Below, piece by piece: positions 1 to 9,424 of a stretch of DNA of 13,797 nucleotides. Location of the stretch: NCBI GenBank assembly GCA_016758965.1, contig JAEPRB010000556.1:1-13797 (forward strand). Reading direction: 5' to 3'. The stretch is from Circinella minor (Eukaryota > Mucoromycota > Mucoromycetes > Mucorales > Lichtheimiaceae). Below the pieces are notes generated by a model that saw only the letters and a list, made by a program, of their open reading frames with translations, was not told the DNA's origin and made no database searches. Position numbers and translations under genes: made by a program. How positions within the stretch are numbered: the stretch's first letter is position 1; the number at the start of each line of letters is the position of its first letter.

Positions 1-114
1 AAGCGAATAAATTAACTCTCATAACTGAATAAATTCATTTATCATAAGCGGACAAACCTGCCCTTTGTAAGCGGATAAAATTATATTTTATATGCGGTAA
101 ATTCGTGGGTTTGT
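1..114. repeat. Degenerate 22-23 bp tandem repeat, cut by left edge
   Basis: Five units start at 1, 23, 46, 69 and 92, giving a period of 22-23 bp. Each unit opens with a variant of AAGCGGATAAA (AAGCGAATAAA, AACTGAATAAA, AAGCGGACAAA, AAGCGGATAAA, ATGCGGTAAAT), and the second half of each unit is T-rich, several ending in TTTAT, TTTGT or ATCAT. A weaker sixth copy, GTCCGGAGACAAA, follows at 115, inside the near-palindrome TTTGTGTCCGGAGACAAA (110-127). The array probably continues to the left. It could be the subterminal repeat zone of a DNA transposon or a cluster of protein-binding sites; no transposase is visible, so this is not decided. Confidence 0.6.
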
Positions 115-127
115 GTCCGGAGACAAA

Positions 128-999
128 TGCAAAATCCTGTACATAAGTGTACTTACATATAGAAGATAAATAATTTATATAAACTATATTATATAGTTTT
201 ACAGATTGAGGTTACTTTTTTTTTTTGTACATTAAATGTACGAAATAAGATCTACATCATCCCAGAAGAAAAAAAACTACAAATAGTTCTAGTTTATAAT
301 AAATATTTGCTTCTTGAGTCTTCTGATATCTTATAATTGAACATTTTGATACTGCAATGGAGAAATCATATGCAGGATGTAGATATTGTCAGGTGATCTT
401 TATGCATTTTTTTTTAAATCAAAATAAATAAATAAAAAAGATGCATCTAGAAAAATAATTTGGTTATACGTGTGACATTATATTTGTTGTTTAATGAAAG
501 TCTTGAATAACCATCTATATTTGGAATGATACATGTGGCGTAGCAAAAAATCATAAAACAAAAAAAAAAAAAAAAAAGCGTTCCCGGGCTCAGCTTTTTA
601 AATTTTGGCGCTGGAAGGGAAAAAAAAGATGTGAAGCAGAGATAATATATACTCTTGTTGTAGTATTTACATTTAGATATTACATGTGACGACGCCATTA
701 TAATATGTACTTAGCAACAACAACAACAATAGCAAAAAAAGGAAATAAATTATAGTAATTATATGTTAAATAATAATCGTCATAATCCATTTGGACATAA
801 AAAACAAGCGAAAACAAAAAAACTTGATTCAATTATGATTAAGATACATAAAGCACTTGGCTTGGAAATCTTGTTACACAAATCAGGCGCCATAATTTTA
901 TCACTATATATGGACTTGTGGCGCTTGCAGTGATGGTTAATAATAGCACACAATGAGATAACCTTTTTTAGGATGCCTTTACTCAGCTTGTGGAATGCT
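128..999. other. AT-rich spacer upstream of the zinc-finger gene
   Basis: No convincing gene is seen. The stretch holds poly-A/T tracts (A18 near 561-578) and scattered GC-rich islets. One islet has CCCGGG next to the A18 tract. Another is TTTTGGCGC at 603-611, which fits the E2F-type consensus TTTSSCGC. Two further GGCGC boxes lie near 887 and 920. It may hold the distal promoter of the gene starting at 1072, but no site is proven. Confidence 0.4.
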
Positions 1000-1008
1000 T
1001 ATATAAAA
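1000..1008 (+). promoter_or_regulatory. TATA box of the zinc-finger gene
   Basis: TATATAAAA lies 64 bp upstream of the proposed ATG at 1072. A transcription start about 30 bp downstream would fall in the pyrimidine-rich patch around 1035-1056, leaving a short 5' leader. Spacing and match to the consensus are good, but there is no transcript evidence. Confidence 0.55.
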
Positions 1009-1071
1009 GACTTTGATTGTTACCAGAAAATCGGCTCTTTTTCATTATTTTTTTTTTGTTCAATATTATTT

Positions 1072-3224
1072 ATGCAAACGCCTACATCATCTTCTCCCCC
1101 ATCATTGTTTTATTATTACGATATTTCTTCAAACAATATGAATATATCGTAAGTTACATGAATTCCTTTGTGGATCTTTTTTTTTTCTGATACCAAAACT
1201 ATTGCCCTGTTTCTTTTTTTTATTATTTTATTAATTGTTTGTGTAATTTATATAATAGAAATCTATACAATTATAACACACCAACCACAATAACAATGCC
1301 CATCAATACGTTACCACAAACGTCACAACAACAACAACAATTCATACCAATTAATACTATTCCTGTTGACCCAATACTCATAACTGGATTTAATGATTTA
1401 TCCCAAACCAATGAGTTAAGAGATTTGTCTCACGAAAGAGAAGTTTCTTCGTATGTAACAAACTTGCAGTCAGCAACAAATCCAGCTTATGGGATGGGAA
1501 TGACAATGAATAGATTATCCAGTAGAGAAATTGCGGTAGCAGAGGTACCACCACTAGTGACTCAGCAAAATTATGAAACATCGAATACCATGACAACAGA
1601 TACAAATTTATTTATGACATCATCTCCAGCATACTTTTTCCCACCACAACAATCAATGCCGATCAATTTAGGATCAAGGGAAACAAATGTTTCGTTTGAT
1701 AATAGTTTTGTTGATTTATACCAGCATTCTTCATTACCATCATCATCGCATATCAACACACCAACATCATTACTGCATCAAATTCAATGTATATATACAG
1801 GGCTGACAAACGCAGAAAACGATACTTTATTAGAAGCACCACAACAACAAGAAGTGCTTTTTCCAGACATGCTAATTAACAATACTACTACTTCTATTCA
1901 TTATGCCTATAAACAAGCCATAGAGCAACAAGAACAATTTATACCCTCATTAAAAACCCCAACATCATCTCCATTACCACCACAACAAATGACTCAGCAA
2001 TTTCAACTAGACATTCCTGCATTTCCATCAGTACTTCCAGTTGAAGAAGGATTGAAAAACATAAAACAACATCAGATTCCGACAACTAAAGAAGATAATA
2101 AAACATTAAACTTTAATAGTGTTGATGTAAATAGTCATCATTTTCATTCACAAAGTAATGTCCATTCTGCTCAGCAAATTAATGATCCACAGTCACTTGT
2201 TCAACCAAATGGAGAAAACAGTGTACCGTCGCCACCATCATCACCAAGGACAGAAATAATAGATCCAGATCATTATTCCTCCACTCTATTAAAGGATTAT
2301 CAACAACAGGAAAAAAACAAAAACATCATGAAAAACAAGAACAATAATCAACAACAACCAATAAGTGGAATAAATGAAAATTTCACAAAACGCATGGAAC
2401 AAGAAGAAATGCAGCAGACGACCAAAGTATATCTTGATCCATCAGACACAAACGATAGTAAAATCAAGGTCGACCCGGATATCTTGAAGGAAATTCGAAT
2501 AAAACAAGTATTATCCCAACACACTAATTTTACTTCATCATCTATTACTGCACCAGTACCCATTCCGTTGGAGATATTTAAACAAAAATATGGAAAAGAA
2601 AATAGCGCTACCACGAAAATCAACAATTGTCACGGTCATACTCAGCCATTAGCATCGTCATCATCGACATCGTCATTAGCATCAACATCGTCATTATCAT
2701 TAACATCATCATTATCAGCATCATCATCATCATCATCATCATCAGCATCAGCATCATTACCTTCCTCTGGACAATCAGCAATACCATCAAGTAATAACAA
2801 TCAATCATCAAACTCTCGTCAAGGAAAAATCACAAATACTGATATCTCAAAACAAATACCATGGGATATTACTAGAAAAATCAATCCACGCAAACGCAAA
2901 CATATTACATCATCAACGGAACCCTCTTTTCTTATAAGTCGTTTTAAGTCTACTTTGACGTCCAAAACTAAAAAGGATAAACAACAAGGAGAAGAAGTAC
3001 TCAATGCTAACAGCAGCTATAATAATAAGGAAAAAGGAGAGAATGAAAAAGAGGTTCAAGGCCGTCAATGTCCTCATTGTCCAAAAATAGTATCAAGAGC
3101 AAGAGATCTTCCTCGACATATTGTGACACACATAAAAGATTATTTAGCATTTCGATGTGAACGGTGTGGTAGAACGTATAGGCGCAAGGATTCGGAACTT
3201 CGACATAATAAAAATTGTTCATAA
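1072..3224 (+). CDS. Two-finger C2H2-type zinc-finger protein, probable transcription factor (2 exons)
   Basis: Exon 1 is 1072-1148 and exon 2 is 1259-3224. The 110-bp intron has donor GTAAGT (1149) and acceptor TATAATAG. Splicing in phase 2 joins the frames exactly and gives 680 aa. The exon 2 frame itself has no ATG before 1296, so the ATG at 1072, behind a TATA box, is the better start. Residues 1-620 are low complexity: Gln runs, Asn-rich stretches, a Ser/Ala tract at about 490-532, and SP/TP sites (VPSPPSSPR). A basic patch, NPRKRKH (about 570), could be a nuclear signal. The fingers are at the C-terminus. The first is C630-x2-C633-x12-H646-x3-H650. The second is C659-x2-C662-x12-H675-x3-C679, a C2HC variant. 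Paired C-terminal fingers on a disordered protein suggest a sequence-specific DNA-binding regulator. Target and ortholog are not recognised. Confidence 0.9.
2655..2765 (+). repeat. TCA/ATC trinucleotide repeat coding for poly-Ser
   Basis: A run of TCA, TCG, GCA and ACA codons inside the zinc-finger gene encodes a Ser/Ala/Thr/Leu tract of about 40 residues, with the purest TCA stretch near 2720-2745. It is a likely length-variable microsatellite. The tract lies about 100 residues before the zinc fingers, in the disordered part of the protein. Confidence 0.7.
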
Positions 3225-3514
3225 AGACCAAAAGAAAAATAAGAAGAATATATACATATATATTGGCCCCTTTTCATTAAATTTTACACATCATGATACA
3301 CTTATTTACTTTTTTTTTTTATGTAATTTCTCTTTACACATATACAACTACTTTTCAGATATTCATCTTTTTTTATGTAAAATATTGATAGGAAAATATG
3401 ACTCTCTCTTCACTTCGTTATTCTCTATTATTTATTTATTTTTTGAATATAAATTCAGGTTCCTTCATTAACACATCCAAAAGCCCATCAATAATGATGG
3501 AGCCCAATTTTGGG

Positions 3515-3520
3515 AATAAA
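3515..3520 (+). terminator. Candidate polyadenylation signal of the zinc-finger gene
   Basis: The canonical AATAAA hexamer occurs 291 nt after the stop codon, which would give a plausible 3' UTR of about 310 nt. The region is AT-rich, so the hexamer could occur by chance. Confidence 0.4.
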
Positions 3521-4169
3521 GCTTGCATGGTTACACTGTAATTTTAACCCCACATTAACTTTAACTTTCTCTTCCTCACAAACAACTACATACACTCTAG
3601 TAATAATAAATGAGCTTTGTTATTATGGAAGAAAATTCAATATTATTATCACGTTTTTAATAGTAGCTATAATGTAAAAAAAAAAAAAAAATAAAAAATA
3701 AAAAAAGATACTTTCATGTCTAATATATATCATTTTCATATATTTACTACTAAATAAATATATATATATTTTAACAATCTTTTTTTTTTTAACAAGAAAA
3801 AAAAAATCTATTTTGGGACATTTTGTTTAACAGCGACTATATTTAATTTGTTGTAAAAATAAAGTTTTGTAAAAAAAAAAAAAAAAAAAAAAATAGACAA
3901 CAACAATGACATGAATTATTCTTTATATTCTCGGAAAAAAAATATGGGTTTACTTTTAAAAGTTTATATAAAATTTAGAATTATTATGGAAAGAATGATT
4001 CTGTGAGAAATAAACGACTAATCTATATGATTTTCAATTGTAAAAATATTTATAATAGGTGTGGTATGAGTAGTATGATTGATTTTAAAAAAAAAATGAG
4101 AAAGACTTTTAAAAGCTGTATATAAATACGATAAGTATATGGAACGTAGTATCTGCCTGTCATCATCTT

Positions 4170-4187
4170 GGGGTGGGTGGGTGGGGG
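4170..4187 (+). other. G-quadruplex-forming motif
   Basis: GGGGTGGGTGGGTGGGGG has four G-runs of at least three, separated by single T loops. This is the loop length known to favour very stable parallel quadruplexes. It stands alone in very AT-rich DNA, in the spacer between two convergent genes. Confidence 0.75.
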
Positions 4188-5164
4188 CTTTCTTTTCTTT
4201 TGTTCTACATCAAAAATCTAATAATAACTCTTCTTTTATGTAGCAATAAGAGATAATATTCTTGCATAAACTCAGTAACTAAGTGACTCAGGACTAATAT
4301 CTGCAAAAGACCCCAACTATGATATCTCCATAGTAACTCCCAATTTATAATCTGTAAACTTTATTTTTCATATGTATGTACGTATTACGTTGTTGCAAAA
4401 ATATTCGGAAAATATGATTCGATACACTCAAATACGTATTATTTTTTAATAATAATATTATTTGAGGGAGGGGAAGAGATAATAAATCACATGGATTTTT
4501 ATAAGTTAGAGTGAAAGAGAAGGTTCTATTTCCATTGATTTTCAGTGATAACAAGTCCTACAAAGCTTATTCTTAAGAAGAAGAAAAAAAAACCAACTTT
4601 GACGAAGTTATTAATATGAAATATGAAAAAATAAAACAATAAAGGTATACTACTGCTATACTGCTATTAACTAATATACAAGGATTGTTATGTTATGTAC
4701 AAGAAGTATGTGGTTTTTTTTTTTTTTTTTTGCTCTCCAGGATAAATAATATACGTTACAAAAAAGTCACTCTCACAAAATAAAAATACAAAAAAAAAAA
4801 AAGTGGTTTGTTCAACAAGAGAGAAAAAAAAAGAGAGAAATGAGAAAAAAGGAAAACTATCAAACGATCACAAAATAATAAAAAAAAATAAAAATCAAAC
4901 AATTATCCAAACAATATTGAGGGTAGGGTTAAAAAAAAAAAACAGAAAATATGAGAAAATTTACAAAATGAGACGAATGATTGATAAACATGTATATTCA
5001 TTACACTTGGTTTTTTTTTTTTTTTTTTGTATGTAAAAAAAAAAAAAAAAAAAAGAGAAAGTAAAAAAAAGTAGAGAGAAAAAAAAAATGATTTAATATC
5101 AAATCCTCCGTTAATGTGCATATAGTACCTTGATAAAATAATAAAAGTAAAAGAGAAAGAAAAA

Positions 5165-7158
5165 TTATGCATTATTTCCTGCACCTCCTCCTTGCTGTTG
5201 TTCAAAAAATGCCGGATTGATATACATCCCTATATATAAATATATATAAATATTAATAACATCATCAAATATCATTTATTGTTAGCAAAATAGTATGTAT
5301 CCATATCGTTCATAAGATTTTTTTTTTTTAAAAAAAAAGAGATAGCCTTACCGCCATTTCCAGACATTGCAGCGTTACCAGCACCACCCATCATAGGTCC
5401 ACCTCGTCCACCCATACGACCCATATAAGGTTGACCTGCACCTCGCATTCCTCCTCGTCCACCACGACCACCGCCGGTACCAGTCATACCCATCATATTA
5501 TCATAAAAACCTCCTCGTGCAGCAGCAGCAGCAGCAGCCATTGGATTGAAACTACCATAAGGACTCATTCCCATGCCAGCACCCATATTACCACCCATAT
5601 TGGCGAAAGCAGGATTAAATCCGCCAGCAGCAGCCATCATTGGATTAAATCCTCCACTCATCATTTGTGGTCCAGAAGTATTCATTCGATTTTCACGTTG
5701 TTGAATTTGATGATGATGAGATTGTTGTTGATGATGATGAGGTTGATTTTGTTGTTGATTCTGTTGACTTTGTTGTTGTGGTGCTCTTTGTGATTTTGGT
5801 ACAGGTTCTATAATATTCCGTCCAACCCCCCCATATGATTAATTATTAATTATTAATATTTTTGAAAGTAATAATAATAATAATCATCATTTACCTTTTG
5901 GAATATGTTTGAAAGGATTTTGTGATGTTGTAAAGCTTACAGTGGAAGTTTTTCCATCAATTTCACTAATAAAACATATTCCATATGTCAGTTTTTTTTT
6001 TTTTTAAAAAAAACTTGTTGAAATTGCTAGCGTTCTCTCTCTCTCTCTTTCTTTTAATTACCATTTATCATAAAGTTCTTTAGCTTTCACTGCAGAATCT
6101 GTACTATTAAATTCCAAAAAACAAATACTATATATATATTTTTTATAAACCCCCCCCGGATGTTTATTATTAGAAAAATATGACATGTAAATGAAATGTA
6201 TAAATGATACTTACCCTCTTGATTTACCGTTTACTTTATGTTCATAAAATGTCAAGTCTTTTAAATCATTAATAACACCTCCTTCCACAAGTGGTGCTTT
6301 AACATCTTCATCATTAACATACTATATATTACAGCCATAGATATTAGTTTCAATTCTCATCCTATTTCTCTTTTTTATTATCACCATCATAATAAATATT
6401 CTTCTTTCAACCTCAAAAAAAAAAAAAACTTACCCAAGCCAATTCACCAATATAAAGTCCTGTTGTTGGATGTGAAACCATACCACGAAGATTTGACATG
6501 GATACTGGTAATTCACGCCGTGATGCTGATGATGATGAAGGTGAATCTGTTACACTTCGATTATAGGGTTGTACACCTGATGGAATCTTTTGTGGAGTTT
6601 GTGGAGTTTGTTGTCGTTGTCCTTGATCTAATGATAATAATTTTTTTTTTTTTGATAAGATATAATGCTTTACAATTTTAATCACTATCTATCTATCTAT
6701 ATATTTACCAGTATTGGTAAGTGCTGAAGAAGAAGATGAAACAGTAGGAATATGAGAAGATGAAATTGATTCATTTGTTGATTTCAATGTTGTTGCTTTT
6801 GAAGTTTGTCGTGAACTTGTTGCAGTGGAACGATGATCGACTTTTGTACTTTTTGTTTCCTAAGTAGTAAATGTATTAGTGAAAGAAAGAAAGAAAGAAA
6901 GATAAATATATAAATATATACCTTATCTATTTCACCAAAATCTTCGAATAGATCATCTTCTGGATTTTGTGAGGCAGGTTTTCGTTTCTTTGATTGTCTA
7001 TTTTGAGGAGTAGACTCACCAACGATTTCTCCTAAAATATCATCAGACTTTATATATCAATTAGTTTATTTATTTTTCTTATAATAATAATAGAGTTCCT
7101 TTACCTGAATTTCAGAACCAAATGTATCATCACCATAAATATCAAATTCTTCAGACAT
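5165..7158 (-). CDS. CPSF6-like: CPSF6/CFIm68-like RRM and RGG-box protein (9 exons)
   Basis: Exons: 7158-7105, 7047-6922, 6859-6709, 6627-6434, 6321-6215, 6127-6062, 5965-5895, 5807-5352, 5229-5165. The eight introns are 57, 62, 81, 112, 87, 96, 87 and 122 bp, all GT..AG. The sum is 1290 nt, 429 aa, with every junction in frame. The N-terminus is acidic (MSEEFDIYGDD). Residues 80-160 are Ser/Thr/Gln-rich. One RRM spans about 167-245, with RNP2 LYIGEL and RNP1-like KSRGICFLEF. The blocks LYIG-L-W--xDED and FYEHKVNGKSRG match the CPSF6/7 RRM (human FFENRANGQSKG). A Gln/His stretch follows, then GFNP repeats, Ala6 and an RGG-rich segment, ending with INPAFFEQQ. In animals CPSF6 pairs with NUDT21 in cleavage factor Im and steers poly(A)-site choice in the nucleus. 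The animal RS domain is absent here; an RGG tail takes its place. The family call is good; strict orthology is not proven. Confidence 0.9.
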
Positions 7159-7357
7159 TGTATATTTATAAGACAGAATTAAATATATATATATATATAT
7201 AGATGTTACGTTGGTAATAAAAGAATATATTTGGGCAATAGAAGAAAATGAGAGTGCTTATCTACAAATAATAATAATAATGGTTTAGATACAATCATAA
7301 TAAATAAGAGTAATAGAAAAAGATTATATATAAAAAAAAAGGGGAAGGAGGAAAGCG

Positions 7358-7388
<31 letters not shown>

Positions 7389-8288
7389 TTCGTTTAACAT
7401 TTCTTATTGAAAAAGGATCTGTTTCTTTCTAATCCTTTTAAAATTCGTTATTTTCAATTCCTGTCTTTTTCTTTTTTTTTACCCCCCACATCTTCCCACT
7501 TTTTCTTTCTTTGTTTATTTGGAATGAGAATAAAGAATAACAATAAACCACCCAAAAACAATAACAATGGTAGCCAAAAAAAATAATAAAAAAAAAAAAG
7601 AGATAGATTAATAGCAATGTTCTTTTTAAAAGTGTCCTGTTTTTTTTTTTTTTTATGTTTATGTTATGAATTCTTTGGTAATACATGTCCATATTTGTAT
7701 ACAAAAATAAATAGAAATAAAATATATAAAGACGGAAACGTATTCTCTCATTTCATAATATACATGGTAATATATACATACATCGCTTTCAAGAATGAAA
7801 AAAAAAAAAAAAGAAATAGAATATAAAAAATATGTATACAAAAAAAAAAAAAAAAAGGTATTCTAAAAAACTAACCTCCAAAATGTTGAGAGTGTAATGT
7901 AAAAAAAAAATATAGAAAATAAAAAAAGAAAAGGTGTATTTTAATACGATGTGGAAAAAAAACAGGTGGAAAAAAAAAAGAAAAAAGGGTAAATGGGGGT
8001 GTGCGTATGTTGTTTTCGAGAATGAGAGAGAAAAAGAAAGAGAGAGAGAGGGAGAAAGAAAAGGAGAGAAGTTGTAATATAATTACTCCCCGCTTTTACC
8101 CATTTGGGGGGTGGGGAGCCTTGGAGCAATCACAGCCAGTCGTTAAAAGTGCGGATGTGAAAGTTAATGTGCTGAAGTTGTTAGTTATATAATTTGCATA
8201 AGAAGCACCAAGCAAACAAAAATCTACTTTTGGTATTTGACTTATTTCACCATCTCTCTTCTCCTTCTGTTTCTGACATATCTATTTC
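7159..8288. other. AT-rich spacer upstream of the CPSF6-like gene
   Basis: No coding exon is credible here. AT microsatellites lie at 7183-7201 and 7364-7388, just upstream of the CPSF6-like start, and may overlap its promoter. A 48-nt pure purine (GA-rich) tract is at 8024-8071. A GC-rich hairpin, CTCCCC with GGGGAG, encloses 8087-8119. The right end should contain the 3' UTR of the small zinc-finger gene. Confidence 0.4.
8024..8071 (+). repeat. 48-nt polypurine GA tract
   Basis: Every base from 8024 to 8071 is A or G, with an (AG)n core near 8038-8051. Such tracts can form triplex (H-DNA) or exclude nucleosomes. It lies about 870 bp upstream of the CPSF6-like start. Confidence 0.6.
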
Positions 8289-8698
8289 TTATATTATTTC
8301 CGTCTTTTTTTTTCTACCTCTTGGTAGCGGTGACAAGTTACTATTGTGGATCTTTTTATAGTGTTGTCTGACACCATGAACAGCTCGATATTGGTTGTTA
8401 CAATGTATACATTTTAATAGTCCATTTTCTACATTATCAGAATAATGATTATTAATCCTCTTTTTTATGTTCGATCATATTATTAATATTACCTTGAGTT
8501 ACATATATTGGTTGATCATTAGTTTGAGCGTCTAAATTTAGTTTAATTGAAAGTTAGTTAATTTTATTTATTTTACATTTATCGTACTTCTTGTACTTGA
8601 AAAAGAAAAAAAAAGGATTATACATTATTGTTAGTGCTATTGTTGTTGTTACGACCACGTCGTAAGTAATCTTCCAGATTACTTGCACTTCCTGCCAT
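8289..8698 (-). CDS. Small single C2H2 zinc-finger protein (3 exons, 5' end uncertain)
   Basis: Exon 3 (8428-8289, stop TAA) encodes one classical finger, C-x2-C-x12-H-x4-H (KCIHCNNQYRAVHGVRQHY, then KKIH), followed by a basic tail with RGRKKK. Exon 2 is 8531-8493 (39 nt, AQTNDQPIYVTQ). The 64-bp intron between them has donor GTAATA and acceptor TGTAG. Exon 1 begins MAGSASNLEDYLRRGR at 8698. To keep the finger in frame it must end one base into a codon, either at 8653 (donor GTAACA, 121-bp intron, 74 aa in total) or at 8683 (donor GTAATC). The better-looking donor GTATAA at 8623 gives the wrong phase. In-frame ATGs also lie at 8719 and 8728. The gene was assembled by eye, being too short for simple ORF calling. 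A nuclear nucleic-acid-binding role is inferred from the finger only; no ortholog is recognised. Confidence 0.6.
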
Positions 8699-8739
8699 GA
8701 TTATGTTGCTGTTCTGCATATTAATCATGACAGGAAGTG
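8686..8739. repeat. 18-bp inverted repeat at the start of the small zinc-finger gene
   Basis: Left arm CACTTCCTGCCATGATTA (8686-8703) is the reverse complement of TAATCATGACAGGAAGTG (8722-8739) at 17 of 18 positions, with an 18-nt loop. Each arm carries an ATG. The left arm covers the proposed start codon and next codons of the minus-strand gene. The right arm has an ATG on each strand, but the plus-strand frame closes after nine codons. Confidence 0.8.
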
Positions 8740-9150
8740 TTTCGATTTCTCTGTGAACGACGGATCATTAAAATAAATTTTTGGTGGAGAGTGTCTAGCA
8801 AAGCAATAAGATTGAATGCATTGTCAATAAAGAGTTTTTTTTATATGGTCATGGGTGCTTATCAATTGTTTGTTTTTCCATGTATAGTATTGTATCATCT
8901 TCACAATGACAAGCAAATAATACTGTCAAAATATGTTTTCATTTTTCTTCTATACTAATTCATGTGTCAATATTACGATTGATGATCTACATTCTAGCCA
9001 ACATACCATACTTATTTTTTTCACTATTACTATTAAATGATATCTTATTTTTATAATCATAAGAAAGAATCACTTTCTTACGGCACTCTTTTTGTAATTT
9101 TTTTAATCGATATTGATCAATGTATCATACCTATGATTATGCGTGCACCA

Positions 9151-9185
<35 letters not shown>
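9151..9185. repeat. T19A16 self-complementary block
   Basis: Nineteen T are followed at once by sixteen A, giving a 32-bp perfect palindrome of T/A. Shorter versions occur in two introns of the CPSF6-like gene: T12A9 at 5318-5338 and T14A8 at 5992-6013. Such blocks are stiff and tend to exclude nucleosomes. Confidence 0.7.
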
Positions 9186-9424
9186 GAAAAACCTATCTTT
9201 GTTCCTATCAAAAACGCGGAAACTAATGTAATGATGTCAATGTTCCTTACTCAACAAAAAAAAAAAAATGTTTCACTTTTTTCCTCAAATATTGTTTATG
9301 CATCATCAATCAAGGAATAGGAAGCAGAAAAAAAAAAGAATTGATTTCATCATCGATGGCGTGTTTATCTATCATTATTTGTGTTTATGTTTATTTAGAA
9401 ATAATCACAATATCTTTTTGATAT

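Larger units (their letters stand above)
3225..5164. other. Convergent spacer with 3' UTRs
   Basis: This stretch separates two genes that converge, and no credible coding exon was found in it. It should hold both 3' UTRs. A polyadenylation hexamer AATAAA is at 3515-3520, 291 nt after the zinc-finger stop. A second, at 3858-3863, is followed by a 23-A tract. TGACTCA (Gcn4/AP-1 type) is at 4284-4290, inside a loose direct repeat ACTCAG-x-ACTAA (4270-4282 and 4286-4297). Long homopolymers lie at 4713-4731 and 5011-5054. A strong G-quadruplex-type motif is listed separately. Confidence 0.5.

Noticed and set aside
579..600. GC-rich GCTGAGCCCGGGAACGC followed by a T18 tract on the minus strand, as a possible RNA polymerase III gene end
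   Set aside because: No tRNA-like A or B box, cloverleaf or known small RNA could be built upstream; the T tract is ordinary for this genome.
447..698. Minus-strand 83-codon open frame upstream of the zinc-finger gene
   Set aside because: It is built largely on a homopolymer (Phe run from the A18 tract) and has no domain or splice context.
4345..4554. Minus-strand 69-codon open frame
   Set aside because: It begins at a TTG with no ATG, has low-complexity composition and lies in a likely 3' UTR spacer.
5431..5793. Plus-strand 120-codon frame opposite the CPSF6-like gene
   Set aside because: It is the antisense shadow of the Gly- and Gln-rich exon 8 and has a repetitive Ser/Thr/His composition.
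8737..8958. Plus-strand 73-codon frame with a hydrophobic stretch
   Set aside because: It starts at GTG inside the inverted repeat; the nearby ATG at 8727 is in another frame and stops after nine codons. No splice model or family match supports it.
9060..9080. 8-bp hairpin with nearby T run as an intrinsic terminator
   Set aside because: The window is eukaryotic and no gene ends there, so a bacterial-type terminator makes no sense.
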